This document shows, piece after piece, positions 15,513 through 24,357 of a stretch of DNA of 47,961 bases. Under the pieces are notes generated by a model, which saw nothing but the letters and a program-made list of their open reading frames with translations, was not told the origin of the DNA and did no database searches. Origin of the DNA: Sphaerochaeta sp. UBA5849 (GTDB taxonomy: Bacteria; Spirochaetota; Spirochaetia; Sphaerochaetales; Sphaerochaetaceae); contig DJGJ01000036.1 of assembly GCA_002432715.1 (NCBI GenBank), positions 1-47,961 on the forward strand. The letters run 5' to 3'. Made by a program: the position numbers and the translations under genes. Within the stretch, counting starts at the first letter, position 1, and each line of letters starts with the position of its first letter.

Positions 15513-17136
15513 AATTTGGTGTGACAAATTCATGGATAATGGAAAGATACGTCCGAAAGTGAAGTTTCGTTCAGGTCTAAACACTATCCTCGGAGATATT
15601 AATGCAAGCAACTCTATCGGGAAGACTACATTCTTGCTAATAGTAGATTTTGCATTCGGTGGTGATGACTATATCAAATCAGATGCCACTCGCCATATAC
15701 TTGATCACACAATTTGTTTTGGGTTTGAGTTTGAGAGCGAGAGGTTTTATTTCTCACGCACCACAAAGACTCCTGGAGAGGTCAATTGCTGTGATGAAAA
15801 TTACACAATTCAAAACGTTCTTGCTTTAGATAAATACAATCAATTTCTATTTGAGAAATATCAGATTGCACGCAATGGTATTACTTTCAGGAATATTATC
15901 GGCCGCTATCTTAGAATTTATGGGCGAGACAATTTAAATGAAACGAAACCGCTTAATAGCGTTGCGGCTGAGAGTGGTGCCAATGCAATAACTGCGCTAC
16001 TCAAACTTTTCGGTCGGTATGATAAATTCGACGAACTGCTTTCGCGCAGGAAAAGGACTGAAGACGATCGAAAAGCGTTGGCCGGAGCAATTGAATTTGA
16101 ATACATTCCAGCTGCAAAGAATAAAACTCAATATAAAAATACGCAGAAGCAGATTGAAATCCTTGAGTCTGAACTTAGCGAATTGCTCGAGAAGCAAGAT
16201 GAGTTATTGTCCAAAGCAGATATGGAGCAGGCAGACACGGCGTCAGCGATTAAGGCTCAGCTTGCTTCTGCCAGAAGACAGCGTAGTCGTCTTTTATCAC
16301 AGCTCCGTATAGTAGAATCAAACCTTCAAAAACAATCAGGACTCAATGAGGATGATATCGATTCGCTGAAAGTTTTTTTCCCCAATGCAAATATTGAGCA
16401 TATCAATAAAATTGAGAGTTTTCATCACCAGCTACAGGATATCCTTATCAGTGAATTTGAAGAAGAGAGAGCAAATTTGCAGACGCTCATCGAAGGAGCT
16501 ACACAGGAAATCGAATCGATGGAGAAACGGCAACGAGCTTTGGGCCTCCCGATTAAGCTGTCCAAAGCGTTTTTGGATAAATACTCCTCACTCAATATTC
16601 ATATTGCATTTTTAAAAAAACAAAATGATTCATATGAAAAACTTAATGAAATTAGAGAAATGAAGAGAGATATAGTTAAGGAACTTGAGGTTGTGGAGGA
16701 ACAGGAGCTTAGAGAATTGCAAAACGATATCAATATTCAGATGGCTCATCTTAACGACTTCATCTATGATGGGACGCGTAAACCGCCAATCCTAAATTTG
16801 CAGAGCACTAGTCAGTACAGCTTCGAAACGCCGGATGACACCGGGACTGGGACGTCGTGTAAAAGCATGATAGTTTTTGACCTTAGCGTTCTTTATATGA
16901 CGCCACTTCCAGCAATTGCCCATGACTCTGTAATACTTAAAAATATCGGTGATGCTCCAATTGAAAAAATCATGGAATTGTACTTAAAAAGCCACAAGCA
17001 GATTTTTATCGCATTGGATAAAGATGACTCATATTCTAAACGAACAAGTGCCATTCTCAACCAGACAGCTGTCCTTAGGCTGTCTGACTCTGGGAGTCAA
17101 TTATTTGGCCGAGCATGGAACATGCTCGATGCTTAA
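15502..17136 (+). CDS. ABC-3C system DUF2326-type ABC ATPase
   Basis: A 544-residue SMC/Rad50-like ATPase starting MLVEIWCDKFMDNG, with AGGAG ahead and an 11-base overlap with the middle component. The N terminus carries GLNTILGDINASNSIGKTTF, a Walker A in which the usual G-x-N-G-x-GKS/T is changed to NSIGKTT (37-43), typical of the DUF2326 clade. A long coiled coil (about 190-420) separates the ATPase halves. The C-terminal DUF2326 part has TGTSCKSMIVFDLSVLYM (signature and Walker B region) and KQIFIALDKDDSYS. It is the motor or sensor of the three-component system. Confidence 0.88.
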   Translation: MLVEIWCDKFMDNGKIRPKVKFRSGLNTILGDINASNSIGKTTFLLIVDFAFGGDDYIKSDATRHILDHTICFGFEFESERFYFSRTTKTPGEVNCCDENYTIQNVLALDKYNQFLFEKYQIARNGITFRNIIGRYLRIYGRDNLNETKPLNSVAAESGANAITALLKLFGRYDKFDELLSRRKRTEDDRKALAGAIEFEYIPAAKNKTQYKNTQKQIEILESELSELLEKQDELLSKADMEQADTASAIKAQLASARRQRSRLLSQLRIVESNLQKQSGLNEDDIDSLKVFFPNANIEHINKIESFHHQLQDILISEFEEERANLQTLIEGATQEIESMEKRQRALGLPIKLSKAFLDKYSSLNIHIAFLKKQNDSYEKLNEIREMKRDIVKELEVVEEQELRELQNDINIQMAHLNDFIYDGTRKPPILNLQSTSQYSFETPDDTGTGTSCKSMIVFDLSVLYMTPLPAIAHDSVILKNIGDAPIEKIMELYLKSHKQIFIALDKDDSYSKRTSAILNQTAVLRLSDSGSQLFGRAWNMLDA

Positions 17137-17147
17137 GGAGGTTTTTT

Positions 17148-17369
17148 ATGGTCATCAGCTATAACAGACTATGGAAATTGCTTATTGATAAAAAAATGAA
17201 CCGACGAGATCTCAAGAGTGCGACTGGTATCAGTACTGCAACCATCGCAAAACTAGGAAAGGGAGAAAATATCACAACCGAAATCCTTGTGAAGATTTGC
17301 GAAGCCCTTGAATGTAATCTGAACGATATCATGGAACTATCCAATGAAGATAGGAAGGAATTAAAATAG
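17148..17369 (+). CDS. Xre-family regulator of the type I restriction operon
   Basis: A 73-residue helix-turn-helix protein, MVISYNRLWKLLIDKKMNRR, with AAGGAGG before the ATG at 17148. The HTH is LKSATGISTATIAKLGKGEN followed by TTEILVKICEALECNLNDIM, the Cro/CI short form often found first in type I operons. Its stop is directly followed by the hsdM ATG, so it is probably co-transcribed and sets the level or timing of restriction gene expression. Confidence 0.88.
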   Translation: MVISYNRLWKLLIDKKMNRRDLKSATGISTATIAKLGKGENITTEILVKICEALECNLNDIMELSNEDRKELK

Positions 17370-18878
17370 ATGGCTATTAACAATGGGAGCAATACAGCTG
17401 AAATTGGTTTTGAGCAACAGATCTGGGCAGCCGCCGATATTTTACGCGGAAATATGGACGCAGCTGAATATAAACACGTCGTATTGGGACTCATCTTTTT
17501 GAAGTATATTTCAGATAAGTTTGAAGCTCGCTATCATGAACTGCTCACGGATGACGATGATGTGGAAGATAAAGACGCTTATACCGAAGTGAACGTATTT
17601 TTTGTGCCACCTACAGCACGATGGAGCGTCATTTCCGAAGCCGCTCACAAAGAAGAAATCGGTACGGTCATAGACAATGCCATGCGTGCCATCGAAAAAG
17701 AGAACAAGAGGTTGAAGGACATCTTGCCGAAAAACTTTGCCCGTGATGAACTGGACAAACGTCGCCTGGGGAACGTGGTTGATCTTTTTTCCAACATCCA
17801 AATGATAGAACATGGTGATAGTAAAGACATCCTTGGCCGTGCGTATGAATACTGCCTCGCCAAGTTTGCTGATCAGGAAGGTAAACGAGCTGGTGAATTC
17901 TATACCCCCTCTTGCGTGGTTAAAACACTTGTTGGGGTACTTCAACCTTATAAAGGCCGTGTATACGACCCGTGTTGCGGTTCTGGTGGGATGTTCGTAC
18001 AATCTGCGGATTTCGTGGAGCACCACGCTGGCAACATTAATAACCTATCCGTCTTCGGCCAGGATGCAAACCCGACCACCCGCAAGATGGCTTTGATGAA
18101 CCTCGCCATTCGGGGAATTGAAGCCGACCTCGGTGCTTACAACGCAGATACGTTCTACAACGACTTGCACAAGACGTTGAAAGCTGACTTCATCCTCGCC
18201 AATCCACCATTCAACCTTTCGGATTGGAACGACGGCAGCCTAAATGACGACCCACGCTGGAAGTACGGCTTGCCACCGTCCGGAAACGCCAACTTTGCGT
18301 GGCTTCAGCATATGATTTCGCACCTCTCACCGAGCGGAAAAATCGGCATGGTGCTTGCCAACGGCTCACTGTCCTCCCAGAGCGGCGGCGAGGGCGAGAT
18401 TCGCAAGAAAATTGTGGAGGACGACCTTGTGGAGGGCATCATCGCCATGCCTACGCAGTTGTTCTATACCACGCAGATTCCCGTGTCGCTGTGGTTCATT
18501 AACCGTAATAAAACGCAGAAGGGTAAGACCCTCTTCATCGACGCTCGCAAGATGGGGACGATGGTTAACCGCCGCCTGCGCGAGATGACCACCGAGGACA
18601 TCGCCAAGATTGCCGCCACCTTCCGCGGCTTCGATGCTGGAACGCATGAGGACGTGAAGGGCTACTGTGCCGCCGTCACCACCGCCGAAATAGCCAATCA
18701 AGATTACATCCTCACTCCCGGACGCTACGTCGGTATCGAAGAGCAGGAGGACGATGGCGAGCCGTTCGAGGAGAAAATGGCTCGGCTGACGGGCGAACTC
18801 TCCAAAATGTTCAAACGTTCCCACGAGTTGGAGGACGAAATCAGAATAAGATTGGGAGCGATTGGGTATGACATCTAA
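17370..18878 (+). CDS. hsdM: Type I restriction-modification system methyltransferase subunit
   Basis: A 502-residue N6-adenine methyltransferase. The N-terminal HsdM domain is intact (FEQQIWAAADILRG, VVLGLIFLKYISDKFE), followed by EFYTP, the SAM-binding motif I DPCCGSGGMFVQ at 200-211 and the catalytic motif IV NPPF at 278-281. With HsdS it methylates the recognition site and with HsdR it completes the restriction complex. The ATG follows the xre stop directly with AAGGAATT ahead. GC rises visibly compared with the ABC-3C genes, suggesting a different source for this operon. Confidence 0.97.
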   Translation: MAINNGSNTAEIGFEQQIWAAADILRGNMDAAEYKHVVLGLIFLKYISDKFEARYHELLTDDDDVEDKDAYTEVNVFFVPPTARWSVISEAAHKEEIGTVIDNAMRAIEKENKRLKDILPKNFARDELDKRRLGNVVDLFSNIQMIEHGDSKDILGRAYEYCLAKFADQEGKRAGEFYTPSCVVKTLVGVLQPYKGRVYDPCCGSGGMFVQSADFVEHHAGNINNLSVFGQDANPTTRKMALMNLAIRGIEADLGAYNADTFYNDLHKTLKADFILANPPFNLSDWNDGSLNDDPRWKYGLPPSGNANFAWLQHMISHLSPSGKIGMVLANGSLSSQSGGEGEIRKKIVEDDLVEGIIAMPTQLFYTTQIPVSLWFINRNKTQKGKTLFIDARKMGTMVNRRLREMTTEDIAKIAATFRGFDAGTHEDVKGYCAAVTTAEIANQDYILTPGRYVGIEEQEDDGEPFEEKMARLTGELSKMFKRSHELEDEIRIRLGAIGYDI

Positions 18879-19998
18879 ACTTTCCGACCTTTGTGCTTTA
18901 GCCGACGGACGAGTCGCCGTTGCCGAATTGGATATGGATACCTACATTTCCACGGAGAATATGCTTCCAAACAAGGAGGGTATTACCCGCTCGGCTGGGT
19001 TGCCAACTGCTAATCAGACACAGGCCTACCAAGTGGATGACGTGTTGGTTTCCAACATTCGCCCATACTTCAAGAAAATTTGGTACGCCGACCGTTACGG
19101 AGGCTGTTCTAACGACGTGCTGGTGCTGAGAGCGAAGGATGTTTGCATTCCGAGGTTTCTCTACTACCTGCTCTCGGACGACAACTACTTTGACTACGCC
19201 ACGGCGACGGCAAAGGGAACGAAGATGCCACGCGGGGACAAAGGCGCAATTATGCGGTATGAAGTCCCCGACTTGCCGATAGGTGTTCAAATTGGAATCG
19301 CCGATACGCTGTCTGCTCTGGATGCTCGGATAGCCATAAACCGTGCGATAAACAATCATTTAGAGCAACTGGCACATACCATTTTCAAATCGTCTTTCGT
19401 GGACTACGAGCCAACAAAACCGTTCACAGAAGTGGTACAAGTCTTGGGCGGTGGTACTCCAAAGACAACAAAGACTGAATACTGGGACGGTTCGATCCCG
19501 TTCTTTACGCCTAAGGACACTCAAAGTCTTTATATTTTGACTACTGAAAAAACATTGACTGAAGAGGGCCTTAGTAAATGTAATAGTCGGCTTTATCCAG
19601 TTAATACAGTCTTTGTTACAGCTCGGGGCACTGTTGGCAAACTCGCTATTGCAGGTGTCCCTATGGCAATGAACCAGTCTTGCTATGCACTTGTAGGCAA
19701 TAACGGTTATGGTCAGCATTTTGTATACCACCTAGCTTTAGAAACGGTTGAACATCTGAAGCACAAAGCAAGTGGGGCGGTATTCGATGCAATAGTCACA
19801 AGAGACTTTGAAAGCGAAATGGTCGCTGTTCCACCCATTGATGCTGTGAATGAGTTTGAGAAAAATGTTAAGCCCATTTATGAAGCCCTCCTCAATAACG
19901 CTAAAGAGTCTTTTCGTCTATCGTCTTTGCGCAATAGTCTACTTCCAAAACTGATGTCAGGCGAGCTAACCATTGCCGACTCCGGCGACACTAAATGA
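18868..19998 (+). CDS. hsdS: Type I restriction-modification specificity subunit
   Basis: A 376-residue protein starting at the ATG at 18868, 11 bases inside the end of hsdM. Two target-recognition domains are seen: the first about 1-165, ending in the conserved region PIGVQIGIADTLSALDARIAINRAI, the second about 185-345, ending in VPPIDAVNEFEKNVKPIYEALL. The second begins LGGGTPKTTKTEYWDG-SIPFFTP, a common TRD start. The coding sequence is GC-richer in the first half and AT-richer in the second, as expected when one TRD has been exchanged. It determines the bipartite DNA site, which cannot be read from sequence alone. Confidence 0.93.
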   Translation: MTSKLSDLCALADGRVAVAELDMDTYISTENMLPNKEGITRSAGLPTANQTQAYQVDDVLVSNIRPYFKKIWYADRYGGCSNDVLVLRAKDVCIPRFLYYLLSDDNYFDYATATAKGTKMPRGDKGAIMRYEVPDLPIGVQIGIADTLSALDARIAINRAINNHLEQLAHTIFKSSFVDYEPTKPFTEVVQVLGGGTPKTTKTEYWDGSIPFFTPKDTQSLYILTTEKTLTEEGLSKCNSRLYPVNTVFVTARGTVGKLAIAGVPMAMNQSCYALVGNNGYGQHFVYHLALETVEHLKHKASGAVFDAIVTRDFESEMVAVPPIDAVNEFEKNVKPIYEALLNNAKESFRLSSLRNSLLPKLMSGELTIADSGDTK

Positions 19999-20031
19999 TT
20001 GTTTATCCACGTGAGAAGGAGGATTTTTTAA

Positions 20032-21231
20032 ATGGCGAACAGAAGCCAAGAAAAAGAAATAGTATCAGTAAAAATGTTTGTAGATGAAATAACTTCTCTC
20101 CGCCGAAACAGAATCGCAGCAAATGCTGAGGAATGGTTCTTTCGTGGGCAGAAAAATTCTGCTTGGGAAGTTCGTCCTTACATATTCCGTGACGATGACT
20201 TGGCTTCAGAACATATCTTAATTGAGCGTGCACAAAGACAGAACCCTGTCGAATTTCGCAACTGCGTTAACAATTTTGAGATTCTAACAAAGTTGCAACA
20301 TTACGGCTTAGGAACACGATTGTTAGATGTTACCCTTAACCCTCTTGTTGCGTTGTTTTTTGCCACTGAACCGTCAGACGAATATATTGAGAACAAAAAT
20401 GGGCAATACAGTCGTCGTGAACATGATGGTATAGTTTATTTTCGGTTTGTAAATGGGTGCGCCTTGCAAGATTTGCAGATAAGAGTCGCTCTGTCGATTC
20501 CTTTTGTTGAGTTCGGAAAAAGTATGTCATTAGAGGTGTTCTGCTTACACCTATTAGAACAAGGTACTATCTCACAGTCGGAATATGAACGACTAATCAC
20601 TGATGATTATTCGGAGATAATCCGAATCATCCAGACAAATAGTTATATAATATCAACGAATAGCAATGTCCGCTTGATTCAACAACGAGGTGCCTTTTTA
20701 CTAGCCCCTACCATTAACATAAAAACAAACATTGAAGTGAAAACATCTATTCTTTCAAAGGCCAAAACAAATCTTGCAATAGAGTTTGAGGGATACTATA
20801 CCATTCCTGCAAAAGCCAAAAATGATATCCGAGCCGAGCTGGATTTCTTTAATGTCAACGAAGCAACGCTGTTTCCAGAACTGGAGCATCAAATGAATTA
20901 TATTCAGAGACAAGCTCAACAGGAAGTGGGTACAGTTGAAGAATATATGCAATATGCGTACCGAACATATTCGCAAACACCTGTTGAGTTTGACAGATTA
21001 ACACCAGATGTTGATAGCATACTTAAAAAAGTGTTACCAACAATTAAAGCAGAGCATATTGAAGTGTTGAGGTCAGAGATTAATGCCGCTATCGCTACTA
21101 TTGACTGGCAGCTTAAGGATAGTGTCATTAGTGGTTTACGCCGTTCAATAACCAATGTGTTAGCAGAAATGTTTTCTGCAGTTGAAGCAAAAAGCAAGGC
21201 CAAGGAAGTGGTTAAAGAATTGCTAAATTAG
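20032..21231 (+). CDS. FRG-domain protein inserted in the restriction operon
   Basis: A 399-residue protein with AAGGAGG ahead of the ATG. The FRG domain is clear: EEWFFRGQ at 33-40 and KLQHYGLGTRLLDVTLNPLV (87-106) then ALFFA. The rest (about 240-399) is helical and unassigned. FRG proteins are widespread in defence loci and often linked to restriction systems, but their biochemical activity is not settled. It sits 33 bp after hsdS and 13 bp before hsdR, so it is part of the operon rather than a passenger. GC is lower than in hsdM and hsdR, suggesting later insertion. Confidence 0.9.
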   Translation: MANRSQEKEIVSVKMFVDEITSLRRNRIAANAEEWFFRGQKNSAWEVRPYIFRDDDLASEHILIERAQRQNPVEFRNCVNNFEILTKLQHYGLGTRLLDVTLNPLVALFFATEPSDEYIENKNGQYSRREHDGIVYFRFVNGCALQDLQIRVALSIPFVEFGKSMSLEVFCLHLLEQGTISQSEYERLITDDYSEIIRIIQTNSYIISTNSNVRLIQQRGAFLLAPTINIKTNIEVKTSILSKAKTNLAIEFEGYYTIPAKAKNDIRAELDFFNVNEATLFPELEHQMNYIQRQAQQEVGTVEEYMQYAYRTYSQTPVEFDRLTPDVDSILKKVLPTIKAEHIEVLRSEINAAIATIDWQLKDSVISGLRRSITNVLAEMFSAVEAKSKAKEVVKELLN

Positions 21232-21244
21232 AGGAGGTATTCCA

Positions 21245-24200
21245 ATGCCATATACCGAGGCAAACTACGAAAACGCGGTGATAGAGGTGTTTCGCGATAC
21301 ATTGGGCTACGGTTACGCCTACGGACCCGATATTATGCGGGACTACGCCGACCCGCTATATTTGGATGAGCTTCGACCCGCCCTGCAGCGTGTCAACACG
21401 AAACTACCTGAAGGTGCCTTGACCGAGGCGGTCTATAAACTGCGCAACTTCGAAGGCGGCACAATCTTGCAGAGGAACGCTCAGTTCATGGACTATCTCC
21501 AAAACGGTGTGAACGTTAACTTCTTCGAAAAAGGTGAACAGCGATCGGCTTTGGTTCGGCTCGTGGACTATGAGAACATAGACCGCAACACCTTCACCAC
21601 TGCCAACCAATGGACGATTACCGAGAATAGTGAGAAGCGACCCGATGTTATCGTGTTTTTGAATGGTCTGCCAGTGGTCTTGTTTGAGCTTAAGTCACCC
21701 AGCCGCGAGGAAACGGACGCTTCCGAGGCGTTCCGTCAGCTTCGCAATTACATGATTGAGATTCCGTCCCTGTTCATCTACAACGCCTTCTGTGTGATGA
21801 GCGACCTCGCCACATCAAAGGCTGGGACAATTACTGCCGACGAAGACCGTTTCATGGAGTGGAAAACAAAGGACGGTAGCTACGAAAATACGCAGTATGC
21901 CCAGTTCGATACCTTCATTGAGGGCATGTTCGACAAAGCACGGCTGCTGGACATCATCAAGAACTTCCTCTGCTTCTCGGCGAACTCGAAAATCCTTGGT
22001 GCCTACCACCAGTATTTCGCGGTCAAAAAAGCCATTGCTTCCACGGCTAAGGCGACCGAAACGGACGGTCGCGGTGGCGTGTTCTGGCACACCCAAGGCA
22101 GTGGCAAGTCCTTGTCGATGGTGTTCTACGCCCATCTGCTGCAGGAGGCTTTAAACTCACCTACCATCGTGGTACTGACTGACCGCAACGATCTGGACGA
22201 CCAGCTTTTCGGGCAATTTGTCAAGTGTGCCAACTTCCTGCGTCAGACCCCGGAACAGGCAAAGAGCCGCGAGCATTTGAAGAAACTGATCGGAGGGCGG
22301 GCGGCTAACGGCATCATATTTTCGACTATTCAGAAGTTCGAGGAGTCCTCCGAACCTCTCTCCGATCGCCGCAACGTTATCGTAATGGCAGATGAAGCCC
22401 ATCGCGGACAGTACGGCTTAGAGGAAAAGGTGGACCCTAAGACGGGACGCGTGAATCTCGGCACTGCGAGGATTATCCGCGACAGCCTGCCGAATGCGAC
22501 CTACATCGGCTTCACAGGAACGCCAGTCTCGTCCAAAGACCGCTCCACCATCGAGGTGTTCGGCAATTACATTGACATCTACGACATGACCCAAGCCGTG
22601 GAGGATGGCGCGACTCGCCCCATCTACTATGAAAGCCGCGTCATCCACCTCAAACTGGACGAGGATGTCCTGCGCCTAATCGACGCTGAATACGATATCA
22701 TGGCTGCTAACGCCGATCCATACGCCATCGAGAAGAGTAAGAAGGAACTCGGTCAAATGGACAGCGTCCTTGGTGCAGAACAGACCGTCACCGCCCTGTG
22801 CGAGGACATTGTAAAGCACTACGAGGAGAACCGTCAGAACGAACTCACGGGCAAGGCGATGATAGTCGCCTATTCCCGCCCGATTGCCATGCGTATTTAC
22901 CACAAACTGCTTGAAATGCGCCCTGAATGGACAGAAAAACTCGGTGTGGTGATGACTTCGGATAATAACGACCCCGAAGACTGGCGCAAGATAATTGGCA
23001 ACAAACGCCACAAAGACGGGATGGCGAAAAAGTTTAAGGACAACGATGACCCGCTGAAAATCGCTATTGTGGTGGATATGTGGCTCACCGGCTTTAACGT
23101 GCCGTCGCTCGCCACCATGTATGTTTACAAGCCGATGGCGGGACATAACCTCATGCAGGCTATCGCTCGCGTCAACCGTGTTTACAAGAATAAAGAAGGC
23201 GGCTTGGTGGTCGATTACATAGGCATCGCCGGGTCCTTAAAGCAAGCGATGAGCGACTACACCAACCGTGACAAGCATAACTACGGCGAACAGGACATTG
23301 CCAAAACTGCCCTGCCGAAGTTTATCGAGAAACTGGAAGTTTGCCGTGATCTATTCCACGGTTATGATTATTCCGGCTTCATGAACGAAACCTCAACCGA
23401 TTTCACACGTGCCAAGGCTATCAGCGGTGGTGTGAATTACTTGACGGCTGTAGATAAGTCGACACCTCCAATATCGGTGCATGAAGGCGACTACCGGACA
23501 AATACACTGGGGTCTGAGCCATCGATAACCTACGGTGACACTAAGAATCGCAAGAAATCCTTCATCAAAGAAGCTATGCTTCTGCGGCAAGCTCTGTCTC
23601 TATGCCGGTCGCTCCTTACGCCGGAACAACGGTTTGAAGCCGCTTACTTCGAGGCGGTGCGTACCTTGCTCACTCGTATCGCCGGGGAAGGCAAGCCGCT
23701 GTCGCTGAAAGAAATAAATGCCCGCGTCAACGAATTGTTGAAAGCGAGCATTCAAAGCGAGGGCGTTATCAATCTGTTTTCCGACTTGGACACGGGCTTC
23801 TCTCTCTTCGATCCCAAGTTCCTTGAGGAAATCGCCAAGATGAAAGAAATGAACCTAGCCGTCGAGATTCTGAAAAAACTCCTCGCCGAGCAGGTGTCTC
23901 TCTATCGCAGGACAAACCTTGTCAAATCAGAGAAATTTTCGGAGATGCTCTCACGCGCTGTGAAAGCGTACCTCAATGGAATGCTCTCCAATGAGGAAGT
24001 CATCGCCGAATTGGTGAATATGGCAAAGGAAATGGCAACGGCATCCGTCGAGGGTGACGCGATGGGGCTGACAGATGAGGAGTTAGCGTTCTATGATGCA
24101 TTAACCCGTCCTAATGCAGTCAAGGACTTCTATGCCAATGAGGAACTCGTAGCGATGACTCACGAACTCACGGATATGCTCCGCAAGAACCGTACCATTG

Positions 24201-24343
24201 ACTGGCAGAAGAAAGAGTCCGCACGCGCGGGTATGCGACGAATGGTCAAGAAACTACTAAAAAGATACAAGTACCCGCCAGAAGGGATGGAGGATGCAAT
24301 CCTAACTGTTATTGGACAATGCGAAATGTGGACGGATAGTTAA
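21245..24343 (+). CDS. hsdR: Type I restriction endonuclease subunit
   Basis: A 1032-residue motor and nuclease subunit of normal length. The nuclease has RPDVIVFLNGLPVVLFELKS with D134 and E148-x-K150. The translocase has Walker A HTQGSGKSLSM (282-292), motif II ADEAHRGQYG (382-391), motif III GFTGTPVS and motif VI MQAIARVNRVYKNKEGG. It cleaves unmodified DNA at a distance from the site after ATP-driven translocation. GAGGAGG precedes the ATG at 21245. All key residues are present, so the system is expected to be functional. Confidence 0.97.
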   Translation: MPYTEANYENAVIEVFRDTLGYGYAYGPDIMRDYADPLYLDELRPALQRVNTKLPEGALTEAVYKLRNFEGGTILQRNAQFMDYLQNGVNVNFFEKGEQRSALVRLVDYENIDRNTFTTANQWTITENSEKRPDVIVFLNGLPVVLFELKSPSREETDASEAFRQLRNYMIEIPSLFIYNAFCVMSDLATSKAGTITADEDRFMEWKTKDGSYENTQYAQFDTFIEGMFDKARLLDIIKNFLCFSANSKILGAYHQYFAVKKAIASTAKATETDGRGGVFWHTQGSGKSLSMVFYAHLLQEALNSPTIVVLTDRNDLDDQLFGQFVKCANFLRQTPEQAKSREHLKKLIGGRAANGIIFSTIQKFEESSEPLSDRRNVIVMADEAHRGQYGLEEKVDPKTGRVNLGTARIIRDSLPNATYIGFTGTPVSSKDRSTIEVFGNYIDIYDMTQAVEDGATRPIYYESRVIHLKLDEDVLRLIDAEYDIMAANADPYAIEKSKKELGQMDSVLGAEQTVTALCEDIVKHYEENRQNELTGKAMIVAYSRPIAMRIYHKLLEMRPEWTEKLGVVMTSDNNDPEDWRKIIGNKRHKDGMAKKFKDNDDPLKIAIVVDMWLTGFNVPSLATMYVYKPMAGHNLMQAIARVNRVYKNKEGGLVVDYIGIAGSLKQAMSDYTNRDKHNYGEQDIAKTALPKFIEKLEVCRDLFHGYDYSGFMNETSTDFTRAKAISGGVNYLTAVDKSTPPISVHEGDYRTNTLGSEPSITYGDTKNRKKSFIKEAMLLRQALSLCRSLLTPEQRFEAAYFEAVRTLLTRIAGEGKPLSLKEINARVNELLKASIQSEGVINLFSDLDTGFSLFDPKFLEEIAKMKEMNLAVEILKKLLAEQVSLYRRTNLVKSEKFSEMLSRAVKAYLNGMLSNEEVIAELVNMAKEMATASVEGDAMGLTDEELAFYDALTRPNAVKDFYANEELVAMTHELTDMLRKNRTIDWQKKESARAGMRRMVKKLLKRYKYPPEGMEDAILTVIGQCEMWTDS

Positions 24344-24357
24344 GGGAGAGCAAAACA

